A DNA stretch of 7,722 nt from positions 1-7,722 of the forward strand of contig CANQSE010000086.1 of the NCBI GenBank assembly GCA_947626405.1, given 5' to 3'. The notes under the pieces are model-generated. The model was not told the origin of the DNA. It saw only the letters and a program-made list of their open reading frames with translations, and did no database searches. The stretch is from an uncultured Acetatifactor sp. (GTDB taxonomy: Bacteria > Bacillota > Clostridia > Lachnospirales > Lachnospiraceae). A program made the position numbers and the translations under genes. Below, piece by piece: positions 1-6,373 of the stretch (the stretch's first letter is position 1; the number at the start of each line of letters is the position of its first letter).

Positions 1-74
1 GATTCGAACCCACGCGCCCTTGCGGACAAACGGTTTTCAAGACCGCCTCGTTATGACCACTTCGATATCTCTCC
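1..74 (-). tRNA. tRNA-Ser (anticodon UGA), 3' end cut off by the window edge
   Basis: Read on the minus strand, the gene starts at 74 with the acceptor strand GGAGAGA, then a D arm, then an anticodon stem and loop GCGGT-CTTGAAA-ACCGT. The seven-base loop places TGA at positions 34-36, which decodes UCA and, by wobble, other UCN serine codons. A long variable arm (about GTCCGCAAGGGC) follows, as expected for a class II tRNA, and then the T arm with GTGGG-TTCGAAT-C. The window ends inside the 3' half of the T stem, so the rest of the T stem, the acceptor 3' strand and any CCA are not visible. The gene has its own promoter upstream (105-133) and lies 73 nt after the ispD stop. Confidence 0.96.
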
Positions 75-80
75 AAGTGT

Positions 81-97
81 GCCGCCAGTTTAGCGGC
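81..97 (-). other. Small hairpin in the leader of the tRNA-Ser transcript
   Basis: GCCGC (81-85) and GCGGC (93-97) form a 5-bp inverted repeat with a 7-nt loop. It lies between the predicted transcription start (about 98) and the tRNA 5' end at 74, so it would be the very 5' end of the precursor removed by RNase P. On the plus strand it is followed by A residues and on the minus strand it has no trailing T run, so it is not an intrinsic terminator in either direction. Confidence 0.4.
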
Positions 98-104
98 AAA
101 AATT

Positions 105-133
105 ATTCTACCAAAAAGGCCCAACTGTGTCAA
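105..133 (-). promoter_or_regulatory. Sigma-70/SigA promoter for tRNA-Ser
   Basis: On the minus strand a perfect -35 TTGACA (133-128) is followed after exactly 17 nt by the -10 TAGAAT (110-105), one mismatch from consensus. The predicted start is near 98, about 24 nt before the mature tRNA 5' end. The -35 begins 14 nt after the ispD stop codon and no terminator separates them, so the tRNA may also receive read-through from the ispD operon. Confidence 0.85.
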
Positions 134-147
134 TATTTTTTTGCAAA

Positions 148-936
148 TTAACAAAAACGAAAACTTTCCAGAAACACCTCCGCAATTTTCATATCCTCCG
201 GCGTGGTGATCTTTATATTATGATAGGATCCTTCTGCAAATTTTACCGGTACATCCGTAAAACGCTCCACGACTCCGGCATCGTCGGTAACAGGCACATG
301 CGCACACTGTCCGTATTCCCGCCGCAGCATGTCATAAGCGTCCAGTATCAGATCAGCCTCAAATACCTGCGGAGTCTGAATCGTCCACACCCGGCTCCTG
401 TCCGGAGTTTCCGCGGCAAATCCTGACTCGTCGGCAAGCTTTACCGTGTCCTTTGAGGGCATTGCCGCCACACATGCACGATATTTCCTGACCGCCTCAT
501 ACGTTCTGCTCAAAATCTCCCCGGTGAGAAACGGCCTGGCGCTGTCGTGGATAAATACGTAATCCGTCCGTTCCGCTTCCCCGCCGCGCAGCCTGCGTTC
601 TCTGAGAAGCGACATGGCGTTTTCCACCGACCAGCAGCGCTCCGAGCCTCCCTGCACGAAAGCCGTCACCTTTGTAAAATTGTATTGGCGCACAATCTCC
701 CGCCCGGTCCGGACGGCTGAGTCTGCTTTCCCGCTCTGCTCATCCCCGCCGCCGAGAACCAGAATACAGTCGTCAATGATATCCGACCTTTGTATCGCCA
801 TGAGCGAATACCATAAAAGCGGTTTCCCGCCCAACGTCATAAACTGCTTTGCAGCGCCGCTTTTCATCCTGCTGCCGCGCCCTCCTGCCAGGAGCACCGC
901 CGTGCAGTGTTTTTTCCCCGTTTCTTCCTCTGCCAT
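148..936 (-). CDS. ispD: 2-C-methyl-D-erythritol 4-phosphate cytidylyltransferase (IspD)
   Basis: This 262-aa cytosolic enzyme joins CTP and MEP to give CDP-ME, the third step of the non-mevalonate isoprenoid pathway. The N-terminal CTP-binding loop LLAGGRGSRMKSGAAKQF is at residues 15-32, with the conserved lysine in AAKQF. Further family signatures are GGSER (96-100), HDSARPF (130-136), KDTVK (162-166), QTPQVF (187-192), TDDA (217-220) and HNIKITTPED (239-248). Length is slightly above the usual 225-240, mainly from a loop near residue 115 and a short N-terminal lead. The ATG at 936 is the only good start before the nucleotide loop; GGAAG lies 9 nt ahead of it. It starts 21 nt after the tsaD stop and is probably the last gene of that operon. 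No IspF partner is fused or adjacent. Confidence 0.97.
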   Translation of the reverse strand: MAEEETGKKHCTAVLLAGGRGSRMKSGAAKQFMTLGGKPLLWYSLMAIQRSDIIDDCILVLGGGDEQSGKADSAVRTGREIVRQYNFTKVTAFVQGGSERCWSVENAMSLLRERRLRGGEAERTDYVFIHDSARPFLTGEILSRTYEAVRKYRACVAAMPSKDTVKLADESGFAAETPDRSRVWTIQTPQVFEADLILDAYDMLRREYGQCAHVPVTDDAGVVERFTDVPVKFAEGSYHNIKITTPEDMKIAEVFLESFRFC

Positions 937-957
937 ATCCCGTTTCTTCCGCCCCGA

Positions 958-1989
958 TTATTCACCCAGCTTCAAATCCGGCACCGCGTTCAGGTCATAG
1001 CCATGGCGGACGCCTTTTTTGTATTCATAATATGCCGCCGCTCCTATCATTGCGGCATTGTCAGTACAGTAAACGGCTGACGGATGATAAAAAGCGATAC
1101 CGAGCCTTTCACATTCCTTTTCAAATTCCCTGCGCAGAGACGTATTTGAGGCCACGCCGCCCGCGATTGCAAACTTATCGTAACCGTATTCCCTCACGGC
1201 GTGAAGTGAATGTTCCACAAGCACATCAACCACCGCTTTCTGGAAGGAAGCCGCCACATCAGCCTGGCAGATCTGCTCACCCTTCATACTGCAGGAGTTC
1301 AGATAATTCAGAACAGCCGATTTAAGGCCGCTGAAGCTGAAATCGTATTCATTTCCCGCAATTTTCGCCTTTGGAAAATGAATAGCTTCAGGATTTCCCT
1401 CCGCGGAAATCCTGTCAATCTTGGGGCCTCCCGGGTACCCAAGCCCTATGGCTCTTGCAACCTTGTCAAACGCCTCCCCCGCAGCATCGTCGCGCGTCCT
1501 GCCGACAATCCGGTATCTGCCGTAATCCTCCGTAATAACAAGATGAGAGTGCCCGCCTGACGCCACAAGGCACACGAAGGGCGGCTCCAGGTCCGGATAT
1601 TCTATATAATTTGCACTTATATGACCGCTTATGTGATGTACGCCTATAAGAGGCTTCCCGGTGGCAAAGCTTATGGCCTTGGCCTCAGAAACTCCCACAA
1701 GCAGAGCACCCACAAGCCCCGGTCCGTACGTAACCGCGACTGCCGTGATATCCCCGAGAGTCTTTCCGGATCTCTCGAGCGCCTCCTCAATAACCTGATT
1801 GATTTTTTCAATATGCTTTCTTGAAGCGATCTCAGGGACTACGCCCCCGTATCTCGTATGCAGATCAATCTGTGAAAAAATAACATTTGACAGCACCTCT
1901 CTGCCGTTTTTTACCACAGAGGCCGCTGTCTCGTCACAGGAGGTCTCAATGGCAAGGATCACGACCTCCTCTTTATTAAGCTGTTCCAA
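958..1989 (-). CDS. tsaD: tRNA N6-adenosine threonylcarbamoyltransferase (TsaD/Gcp/Kae1)
   Basis: TsaD transfers the threonylcarbamoyl group from threonylcarbamoyl-AMP to A37 of tRNAs that read ANN codons, working with TsaB and TsaE. ASKHA-fold signatures are present: [11 protein letters not shown] (residues 14-24 from my start), the metal-binding HHISGH (118-123), SGGHSHL (144-150), [13 protein letters not shown] (167-179), [10 protein letters not shown] (277-286) and CTDNAAMIG (308-316). I use TTG at 1989, giving 343 aa, the normal family length, with AAAGGGCGG about 9 nt ahead. A longer reading from TTG at 2040 (360 aa) has no clear ribosome site and adds 17 residues that do not look like the family. 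No in-frame ATG exists before the first motif. It follows the 191-aa membrane protein by 73 nt and precedes ispD by 21 nt. Its partners tsaB and tsaE lie about 2.6 kb upstream. Confidence 0.96.
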   Translation of the reverse strand: MEQLNKEEVVILAIETSCDETAASVVKNGREVLSNVIFSQIDLHTRYGGVVPEIASRKHIEKINQVIEEALERSGKTLGDITAVAVTYGPGLVGALLVGVSEAKAISFATGKPLIGVHHISGHISANYIEYPDLEPPFVCLVASGGHSHLVITEDYGRYRIVGRTRDDAAGEAFDKVARAIGLGYPGGPKIDRISAEGNPEAIHFPKAKIAGNEYDFSFSGLKSAVLNYLNSCSMKGEQICQADVAASFQKAVVDVLVEHSLHAVREYGYDKFAIAGGVASNTSLRREFEKECERLGIAFYHPSAVYCTDNAAMIGAAAYYEYKKGVRHGYDLNAVPDLKLGE

Positions 1990-2062
1990 TTTTATAGTCC
2001 GCCCTTTATTTTGTAAATACCGCCCGAATACAAATGGCAAAACGCATTGTCAGTCCGGTGCG

Positions 2063-2638
2063 TTAATGTATTTCAACATTCTCCACGTTTGTCCAGCCGT
2101 AGATTTTCCACAGCCTGTTTTCGTCGCGTCTGAGCAGATATACAATGCCTACCTGGCTCGTAACGTAATTATGTACCACGTTGTAGCCGCAGCTTAGACG
2201 CGCAAATTCGTACCCGTCTTCTTCAAATGTGTCCACGTTCACGCTGGGCGATACCGCAATTCCCGTGATGACGCGTCCGCTCTTTTTAAATGTCTCCACA
2301 TCCTCCTTAAGCGCCGAAAGATACCCGGGAAGGACATTTTTTTCCAGAAGCTCCTCATCATACAGTTCTCTCGCCTTCATGCCGAGCGCTTCAAGTTCTT
2401 CATCGGTAGTATCGCTTGCATATAAGCATTTTTCGATTTCCGTATAATATTTAAGGACCTCCTTGGGAGTCGCGGGGTAGTCCAGGGATAAATCCCGTGC
2501 CAGTACCCTTTCAGCCTGCGTCATAACCGATTCCTGACGCCTGGTTTCCGCTTTGTTCGCCATATAGGCGTACACACCAACTACCGCCGTGATAACTACA
2601 ATCAGTACAGCCGTCACGATCTTCGCCGATTTGCTCAT
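2063..2638 (-). CDS. Membrane-anchored protein of unknown function, 191 aa
   Basis: I do not recognise a function. The protein has a lysine-containing N-terminus and one hydrophobic segment at about residues 7-27 (KIVTAVLIVVITAVVGVYAY), then a largely hydrophilic domain predicted to lie outside the membrane. It has no lipobox cysteine, so it is more likely a signal-anchor protein. The soluble part has an acidic helical region (about 55-120) followed by a beta-rich segment with GYNVVHNYVTSQVGIVYLLR (151-170) and an aromatic end, KIYGWTNVENVEIH. Homologues of this build occur in Lachnospiraceae; it may match a family named DUF6715, but this is from memory. The ATG at 2638 has GAGAGGGACT immediately upstream. 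The open frame extends further upstream but overlaps the end of RNase Z. It lies between rnz (28 nt) and tsaD (73 nt), so it is probably cotranscribed with them. Confidence 0.8.
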   Translation of the reverse strand: MSKSAKIVTAVLIVVITAVVGVYAYMANKAETRRQESVMTQAERVLARDLSLDYPATPKEVLKYYTEIEKCLYASDTTDEELEALGMKARELYDEELLEKNVLPGYLSALKEDVETFKKSGRVITGIAVSPSVNVDTFEEDGYEFARLSCGYNVVHNYVTSQVGIVYLLRRDENRLWKIYGWTNVENVEIH

Positions 2639-2666
2639 AGTCCCTCTCTTTCGCTTCTGCCGTCCG

Positions 2667-3593
2667 TCAGCCTTCTCCACAACGTTCCTCCTCAAAGTTA
2701 AGCTCCACAGTCCTGCCGTCTTTCGCCGCCAGTGTTCCCGGAAAAATCCTGCGCACATCCTCAAGATAATCCTCCGGCCTTATTAGCGAAGGGCTGTAGT
2801 GGGTAAGCCACAAGCTTGACACGCCGGCGTCTCTGGCAATCCCCGCCGCCTCGTACATTGTCATGTGCTTGTTTTCCCTTGCCTTGGGAAGCTTGTCGCG
2901 TTCCCCGTACATGCCCTCCAGAATCAGCAAATCCGAGCCCCTTGCATTTTCAACGATGGAATCCACCGGTCTTGTGTCTGTGCAGTATGTAACCTTTATT
3001 CCCTTCCTAGCTTCGCCCAGGACCATGTCCGGAGTAAAGACGCGGTCGTCCTGCTCTACAGTCTCGCCCTTTTGCAGTCTGCTCCAGAGCTTTATCGGGA
3101 TCTGCTGCGCCACGGCCCTGTCTTTGTCAAAACGCCCCGATCTGTCTATTGACATGCTGTACCCATAGCATAACACACTATGGTTCACCTTGAAAGCTTT
3201 TATTCTGAAGCCCTCGAAATAAAATTCCTGTTCCGGCTCCGTGATCTCGATATACCTTATCTCAAAGGGCAGCTCCGGCGCGATCGTCCGCAGGGCGCTC
3301 ACCGTCCTGACAAGCCCGCGCGGACCTATCAGAAGAAGCGGCTCCGTGCGCTCGGCATTGCCCATGGTAAGAAGCATCCCGGGCAGGCCGCTTATATGAT
3401 CCGCATGGTAATGCGTAAAGCAGATAATGTCTATGGGCTTGGGACTCCATCCTTTTTTTCTGAGGGCAATCTGCGTGCCCTCCCCGCAGTCTATCAATAT
3501 GCTCTTTCCATTGTACCGCAGCATCAGCGAAGTGAGCCATCGGTGAGGCAGGGGCATCATGCCGCCGGTGCCAAGCAAGCTTACGTCCAGCAT
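2667..3593 (-). CDS. rnz: Ribonuclease Z (tRNA 3' endonuclease)
   Basis: RNase Z cleaves the 3' trailer from tRNA precursors, chiefly those lacking an encoded CCA. It is a metallo-beta-lactamase-fold zinc phosphodiesterase of about 308 aa, the usual length of the short bacterial form. Visible features are the N-terminal strand MLDVSLLGTGGMMP, IDCGEGTQ (34-41), the zinc motif HYHADH (61-66), NHSV (137-140), CTDTRP (204-209), the KHMT histidine (243) and LTHYSPSL (263-270). The usual HxHGDH here is HYHADH, a tolerated variation. The ATG at 3593 matches the family N-terminus; GGAG is 11 nt ahead. An in-frame upstream extension of 16 residues is possible but has no family support. No strong promoter is obvious in the 145 nt separating it from the upstream zinc-ribbon gene. 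The 191-aa membrane protein gene follows 28 nt downstream. Confidence 0.96.
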   Translation of the reverse strand: MLDVSLLGTGGMMPLPHRWLTSLMLRYNGKSILIDCGEGTQIALRKKGWSPKPIDIICFTHYHADHISGLPGMLLTMGNAERTEPLLLIGPRGLVRTVSALRTIAPELPFEIRYIEITEPEQEFYFEGFRIKAFKVNHSVLCYGYSMSIDRSGRFDKDRAVAQQIPIKLWSRLQKGETVEQDDRVFTPDMVLGEARKGIKVTYCTDTRPVDSIVENARGSDLLILEGMYGERDKLPKARENKHMTMYEAAGIARDAGVSSLWLTHYSPSLIRPEDYLEDVRRIFPGTLAAKDGRTVELNFEEERCGEG

Positions 3594-3691
3594 ATAATTA
3601 ATTACTCCAGATTTACAATTATTACGCTCACACAGCGCCACAGGCGGTCAGAACGCATACGATTTCAAAACATACAATTCACAGGGCTGAC

Positions 3692-3724
3692 GGCCGCGCC
3701 ACGCGTTTTAACGTGGCCGCGGCC
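3692..3724 (-). other. Very stable GC-rich hairpin between the zinc-ribbon gene and rnz
   Basis: On the minus strand GGCCGCG plus CCACG pair with CGTGG plus CGCGGCC, giving 7 and 5 base pairs separated by a single bulged G, with an 8-nt loop TTAAAACG. The hairpin begins 14 nt after the stop codon of the zinc-ribbon gene. No T run follows on either strand (the minus strand continues GTCAGCCCTG), so it is not a standard intrinsic terminator. It may protect the 3' end of the upstream message or act as a processing or pausing site. Confidence 0.5.
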
Positions 3725-3738
3725 CCCAATCCTTACGG

Positions 3739-3987
3739 CTACACTAACTCCGTCTCGGCTTCTTCCTCCACTGGCACGGCAAACTGAGCAACCATATCGT
3801 CATAGCAGTCCTCGCATAGATCGAAACGGTGAATCACGCCGTCCTTGCGGCTGAAATACCCAAAAGCGGCGGCAGCGGAAAAACATCCCTCCTTAAGGCA
3901 CCCGCTTTCCACACGCAGACTCCTGCCGCATCTGTTGCAAACAACCTGCATCAGCTTCCTGCCCTCTCCGTCACGGTACTTTTGCAA
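3739..3987 (-). CDS. Small Cys-rich, zinc-ribbon-like protein, 82 aa (70 aa from the alternative start)
   Basis: The function is unknown. Two CxxC knuckles are visible, CNRC (17-20) and CEDC (58-61), with additional cysteines at 30 and 35 and a histidine at 53, a spacing that fits one structural zinc site of ribbon type. The C-terminus is strongly acidic (VEEEAETELV). The chosen TTG at 3987 has a strong GGGGAGG five nt ahead. An ATG at 3951, which also has AGGAAG close by, would give a 70-aa protein starting MQVVCNRCGR and placing the first knuckle at the very N-terminus; this is a real alternative. An extended -10 promoter lies 57 nt upstream. It sits between the t6A operon and rnz on the same strand, but nothing in the sequence proves a role in tRNA metabolism. 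Confidence 0.8.
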   Translation of the reverse strand: MQKYRDGEGRKLMQVVCNRCGRSLRVESGCLKEGCFSAAAAFGYFSRKDGVIHRFDLCEDCYDDMVAQFAVPVEEEAETELV

Positions 3988-4043
3988 TGTTTCCTCCCCT
4001 TCTGCCGTTTACGCGGCCACAAACCACATCCTGTAACGAAATC

Positions 4044-4052
4044 ATTATAACA
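4044..4052 (-). promoter_or_regulatory. Extended -10 promoter upstream of the zinc-ribbon gene
   Basis: On the minus strand TGTTATAAT is a perfect TATAAT -10 preceded by the TGn extension. There is no recognisable -35 at 16-18 nt. The predicted start is near 4037, leaving a leader of about 50 nt before the TTG at 3987. It would drive the zinc-ribbon gene and possibly rnz, the 191-aa protein, tsaD and ispD beyond it. Confidence 0.6.
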
Positions 4053-4124
4053 CAGCTTGCAGGACGTTTTTTGTGGTAATTGTTGCCGTATAATTTCACA
4101 TGTTATTTTAAATAAAATGCTTTT

Positions 4125-4595
4125 TTATGATTTCCTTTTCCACATTATTACAGCGTCTTCCACAGGTTTTTCATAAAACCGCGGCCTGATCCCTTCGGAC
4201 ACAAAACCGAATTTTTCATAAATATGTATAGCAGCCGCATTGCTCGCTCTGACTTCAAGCGTGTAGGCCAAAACGCCGTCTTTCTCTCCCTGCTCCATAA
4301 GCCTTTCAAGCATTATCTGGGCTATACCGCGGTTCCTGTATAACGGATCGACCACGACGTTGTCTATATTGGCCTCGTGGCAGATATCCGTATAGCCGCA
4401 GCACCCCACGGGCCTTTCATCCGCCAGAGCAACAAAATATGTACAGTACGGCCTGTTTAACAGCTCTCTGAAAGCGTCCGCCGACCATGGCATACTGAAG
4501 GACTGCTCCTCGATACGGCTGATCTGTTCAATGTCTTCCCCGCGCAACTTCCGCACGGTAATCTCGGGTAAATCTTTTCCGCCGCGCATGTTCAT
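4125..4595 (-). CDS. rimI: GNAT N-acetyltransferase, RimI type (ribosomal protein bS18 alanine acetyltransferase)
   Basis: RimI acetylates the N-terminal alanine of ribosomal protein S18 using acetyl-CoA. The 156-aa protein has the GNAT core: SFSMPWS (32-38), a beta-strand FVALADERPVGCCGY (54-68), IDNVVVDPLYRNRGIA (77-92) with the acetyl-CoA loop RNRGIA, EVRASNAAAIHIYEKFGF (114-131), and the RimI-typical end RPRFYEKPVEDAVIMW (137-152). The ATG at 4595 overlaps the tsaB stop as ATGA, which suggests translational coupling; GGAGCGGAACGA is just ahead of it. A second in-frame ATG sits two codons in. tsaB next to rimI is a common bacterial arrangement. No clear terminator follows; the next 70 nt are AT-rich before the next promoter. 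Confidence 0.94.
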   Translation of the reverse strand: MNMRGGKDLPEITVRKLRGEDIEQISRIEEQSFSMPWSADAFRELLNRPYCTYFVALADERPVGCCGYTDICHEANIDNVVVDPLYRNRGIAQIMLERLMEQGEKDGVLAYTLEVRASNAAAIHIYEKFGFVSEGIRPRFYEKPVEDAVIMWKRKS

Positions 4596-5290
4596 TCGTT
4601 CCGCTCCGCCTGACTTTTTCTGAGATACTCCGGCCTGTGCGCCGCGGCAGACACCACACGCCCGCGGGAGTAATATACCGCTCCCAGCGCAGCGATACAG
4701 GCGGCACGCTGTCTGTTTTGTCCCGCTACAGCCAGACTGTACCCCGTCTTCATATTTCTTCGTATCACATCTATATAGACAGGGACACCGTCTCCAAGGA
4801 AAATAACCTCCCTGCCTGTCTCGTTCAAAGCGTCAAGTATACAGACAATATCCATCGGCGCCTGAGGGATCACCGTCTCCATATCATACCCCTCACCCCG
4901 GGGTATAAATTCATAAGCCGCCGTGTAAACCTGATTGCGCCTTGCGTCCATCAGCGGGCAGACAAGCCTGTCCGTTCCCCACAGATTGTATGCCAGCCCC
5001 TCCAGAGTAGGCACCTCCACAAGCGGTTTTTTGAGAGCAAGTCCCAATCCCTTCGCCGTCGCAGACCCTATGCGCAGACCGGTAAAGGAGCCGGGGCCTG
5101 AGGCAACCGCAATCGCGTCCAGCGTATTCAAATCAAGCTCTATCATGCTGCGCAGTTCATCAAGCATCGGAAGCAGCGTCTGAGAATGTGTTTTTTTGTA
5201 ATCAGTAATGTACTCCGCGAGGAGCACTCCGTCCTCAACCACGGCGACTCCCGCCGCCAGCCCTGAACTGTCCAGGCCCAAGATTTTCAT
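4592..5290 (-). CDS. tsaB: tRNA threonylcarbamoyladenosine biosynthesis protein TsaB (YeaZ)
   Basis: TsaB is the inactive ASKHA paralogue that dimerises with TsaD and is needed for t6A37 formation. From ATG 5290 the protein is 232 aa, normal for the family. Signatures are MKILGLDSS (1-9), THSQTLLPML (34-43), SGPGSFTGLRIG (64-75), LMDARRNQVY (113-122) and the ending RPEYLRKSQAER. The start codon follows the tsaE stop by one nucleotide (TGA-C-ATG) with AAAGGCGGAC upstream inside tsaE. The frame is open for 16 more codons upstream, but these overlap tsaE and do not look like the family. The stop overlaps the rimI start. TsaE, TsaB and RimI therefore form a tightly coupled unit. Confidence 0.96.
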   Translation of the reverse strand: MKILGLDSSGLAAGVAVVEDGVLLAEYITDYKKTHSQTLLPMLDELRSMIELDLNTLDAIAVASGPGSFTGLRIGSATAKGLGLALKKPLVEVPTLEGLAYNLWGTDRLVCPLMDARRNQVYTAAYEFIPRGEGYDMETVIPQAPMDIVCILDALNETGREVIFLGDGVPVYIDVIRRNMKTGYSLAVAGQNRQRAACIAALGAVYYSRGRVVSAAAHRPEYLRKSQAERNE

Positions 5291-5291
5291 G

Positions 5292-5741
5292 TCAGTCCGC
5301 CTTTCCCGTCCTCTCAACAGTGATTCTGCGGTAGTCAAAGCCCTTATTAGGATCTTTTTCTATCCTGATCGCGATCCTCCCCGCAGGCAGAATCTCCTCA
5401 ACCAGCTCCGCCCACTCCACAATGCAGACTCCGTCGCCGTAAAAATAATCCTCCCAGCCCACTTCTTCCATCTCGTCCACAGAGGATATGCGGTAGACGT
5501 CAAAATGATAAAACGGCAGACGGCCGCCCTCATACATCTGCATAATGGTAAACGTAGGACTGCTCACCGTTTCATGTATGCCAAGACCGGCTGCAAATCC
5601 CTGGGCAAACAGAGTTTTCCCCGCTCCAAGATCTCCCGTGAGCGTATAAACTTCACCGGACCTGCTCTCCTGCCCCAGTCTCTTTGCAAATTCATATGTT
5701 TCCTCCGGACTGTGGCTTTCTTTTATTGTGCAATACGGCAT
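5292..5741 (-). CDS. tsaE: tRNA threonylcarbamoyladenosine biosynthesis ATPase TsaE (YjeE)
   Basis: TsaE is the small P-loop ATPase that binds the TsaB-TsaD complex and resets it between catalytic cycles. The 149-aa protein has Walker A GDLGAGKT (36-43), the switch-like VSSPTFTI (59-66), HFDVYR (79-84) and VEWAE (108-112), all typical of the family. ATG 5741 gives the expected N-terminus. A weak AAAGGG lies two nt ahead, while a perfect AGGAGG sits 17 nt ahead, which is unusually far. The upstream sequence is open in frame back to near 5820 but has no ATG, GTG or TTG codon, so the start is not in doubt unless a non-standard codon is used. tsaB begins one nt after its stop. Confidence 0.96.
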   Translation of the reverse strand: MPYCTIKESHSPEETYEFAKRLGQESRSGEVYTLTGDLGAGKTLFAQGFAAGLGIHETVSSPTFTIMQMYEGGRLPFYHFDVYRISSVDEMEEVGWEDYFYGDGVCIVEWAELVEEILPAGRIAIRIEKDPNKGFDYRRITVERTGKAD

Positions 5742-5758
5742 ATCCCTTTCGATTGGTT

Positions 5759-5764
5759 CCTCCT
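5759..5764 (-). promoter_or_regulatory. AGGAGG ribosome-binding sequence displaced from the tsaE start
   Basis: A perfect AGGAGG on the minus strand ends 17 nt before the tsaE ATG, against a usual spacing of about 5-9. At five nt it would point at an in-frame ATC codon (AACCA then ATC), which is not a normal start. The nearer AAAGGG may be the working site, with this one acting as a standby site. Confidence 0.45.
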
Positions 5765-5811
5765 TCGGGCAGACCGCTCCGTCCTTTTTTATGCTCAGTT
5801 CCTTTTCATGC

Positions 5812-6288
5812 TCAACCGCGTATCTTCACCTTTTCCGGCGGCATATGAGTTGCAATCATTTCTATAACGGCAGTTTTTTTATCCTCCAACTGGTTTTTGG
5901 GGAAAATTGTGGCATTAACGCGTGAAGTGTATACGATAATGCTTCTTCCTGTGGACACCGCGCGATATAACTCCTCCCATGGGTACTGTATCTGATCCTC
6001 ATCCTGGGATATGGTTATTCCGGTATCGTCCAGCAGATAGTGCAGTGGCTTGCGGAAGCTGGGATTAGATAACACCTGTTTCCTGCTTTTTATATAAAGT
6101 GAGCAGGGGAGGTATAACAAAAGTATGATGCCGAATACGATAAATGCCCAGCGCTGCGTGCCAAATGCCACCAGGATAAAAAGCGCCCCAAAGGTGCTTC
6201 CCACCACGCCCGCGGAACTGTTGTAGGTATGCCGCAGCATATAATCGTACAAGTCACCCGCTCCAATCTTTACGTCAAGCTCTATCAT
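5812..6288 (-). CDS. YcxB-like membrane protein
   Basis: The 158-aa protein has a short N-terminal beta segment, two adjacent hydrophobic helices at about residues 28-43 and 47-65, and then a cytoplasmic domain with HYLLDDTGITISQDEDQIQY (83-102), PWEELYRAV (103-111) and a final strand-helix region ending MIATHMPPEKVKI. Two helices followed by a PH-like beta domain with a conserved W-E-E pattern matches the YcxB-like family. The biochemical role of that family is not known to me. ATG 6288 has GAGGAGAAC ten nt upstream. It lies 70 nt before tsaE on the same strand with no terminator between, so it is probably the first gene of the t6A operon. No strong promoter is visible directly upstream; the nearest upstream landmark is the hairpin at 6344-6373. 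Confidence 0.85.
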   Translation of the reverse strand: MIELDVKIGAGDLYDYMLRHTYNSSAGVVGSTFGALFILVAFGTQRWAFIVFGIILLLYLPCSLYIKSRKQVLSNPSFRKPLHYLLDDTGITISQDEDQIQYPWEELYRAVSTGRSIIVYTSRVNATIFPKNQLEDKKTAVIEMIATHMPPEKVKIRG

Positions 6289-6343
6289 ACTCAGCCGTTC
6301 TCCTCATCTCTGTGATACTTCATCCCAATGCCTGTCCCGTACG

Positions 6344-6373
6344 AAAAAGCACCCACTGGCAGGTGCTTTTTTT
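6344..6373 (-). terminator. Intrinsic terminator hairpin, possibly bidirectional
   Basis: AAAAAGCACC (6344-6353) pairs with GGTGCTTTTT (6362-6371) around an 8-nt loop. On the minus strand the stem ends in five Ts (GGTGCTTTTTC), so it can end the ribU transcript; on the plus strand the T run is seven long. All known genes here are on the minus strand, so its main job is probably to isolate ribU from the YcxB-like/tsaE operon. Confidence 0.75.

Noticed and set aside
849..1325. Plus-strand open frame of 158 codons opposite tsaD and ispD
   Set aside because: It lies antisense to two well-supported genes; its translation is rich in Pro, Arg, Ser and His with no domain, as expected for a shadow of a GC-rich gene. 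The other plus-strand frames in the window have the same character.
1990..2040. 17-residue N-terminal extension of TsaD from TTG 2040
   Set aside because: No ribosome site precedes it and the added residues do not resemble TsaD; TTG 1989 gives the family length with AAAGGGCGG upstream.
2639..2764. 42-residue N-terminal extension of the 191-aa membrane protein
   Set aside because: It overlaps the end of rnz, is Arg-rich, and would bury the signal anchor; ATG 2638 has a good ribosome site.
3594..3660. TAATAAT upstream of rnz as a -10 element
   Set aside because: No acceptable -35 at 16-18 nt and no TG extension.
4090..4095. TATAAT on the plus strand between rimI and the zinc-ribbon gene
   Set aside because: No -35 at 16-18 nt and no plus-strand gene downstream.
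4101..4120. AT-only inverted repeat after rimI as a terminator
   Set aside because: The stem has only A-T pairs and no following T run in the transcription direction, so it would be too weak to terminate.
5291..5338. 16-residue N-terminal extension of TsaB
   Set aside because: It overlaps tsaE and precedes the canonical MKILGLDSS start, which has its own upstream AAAGGCGGAC.
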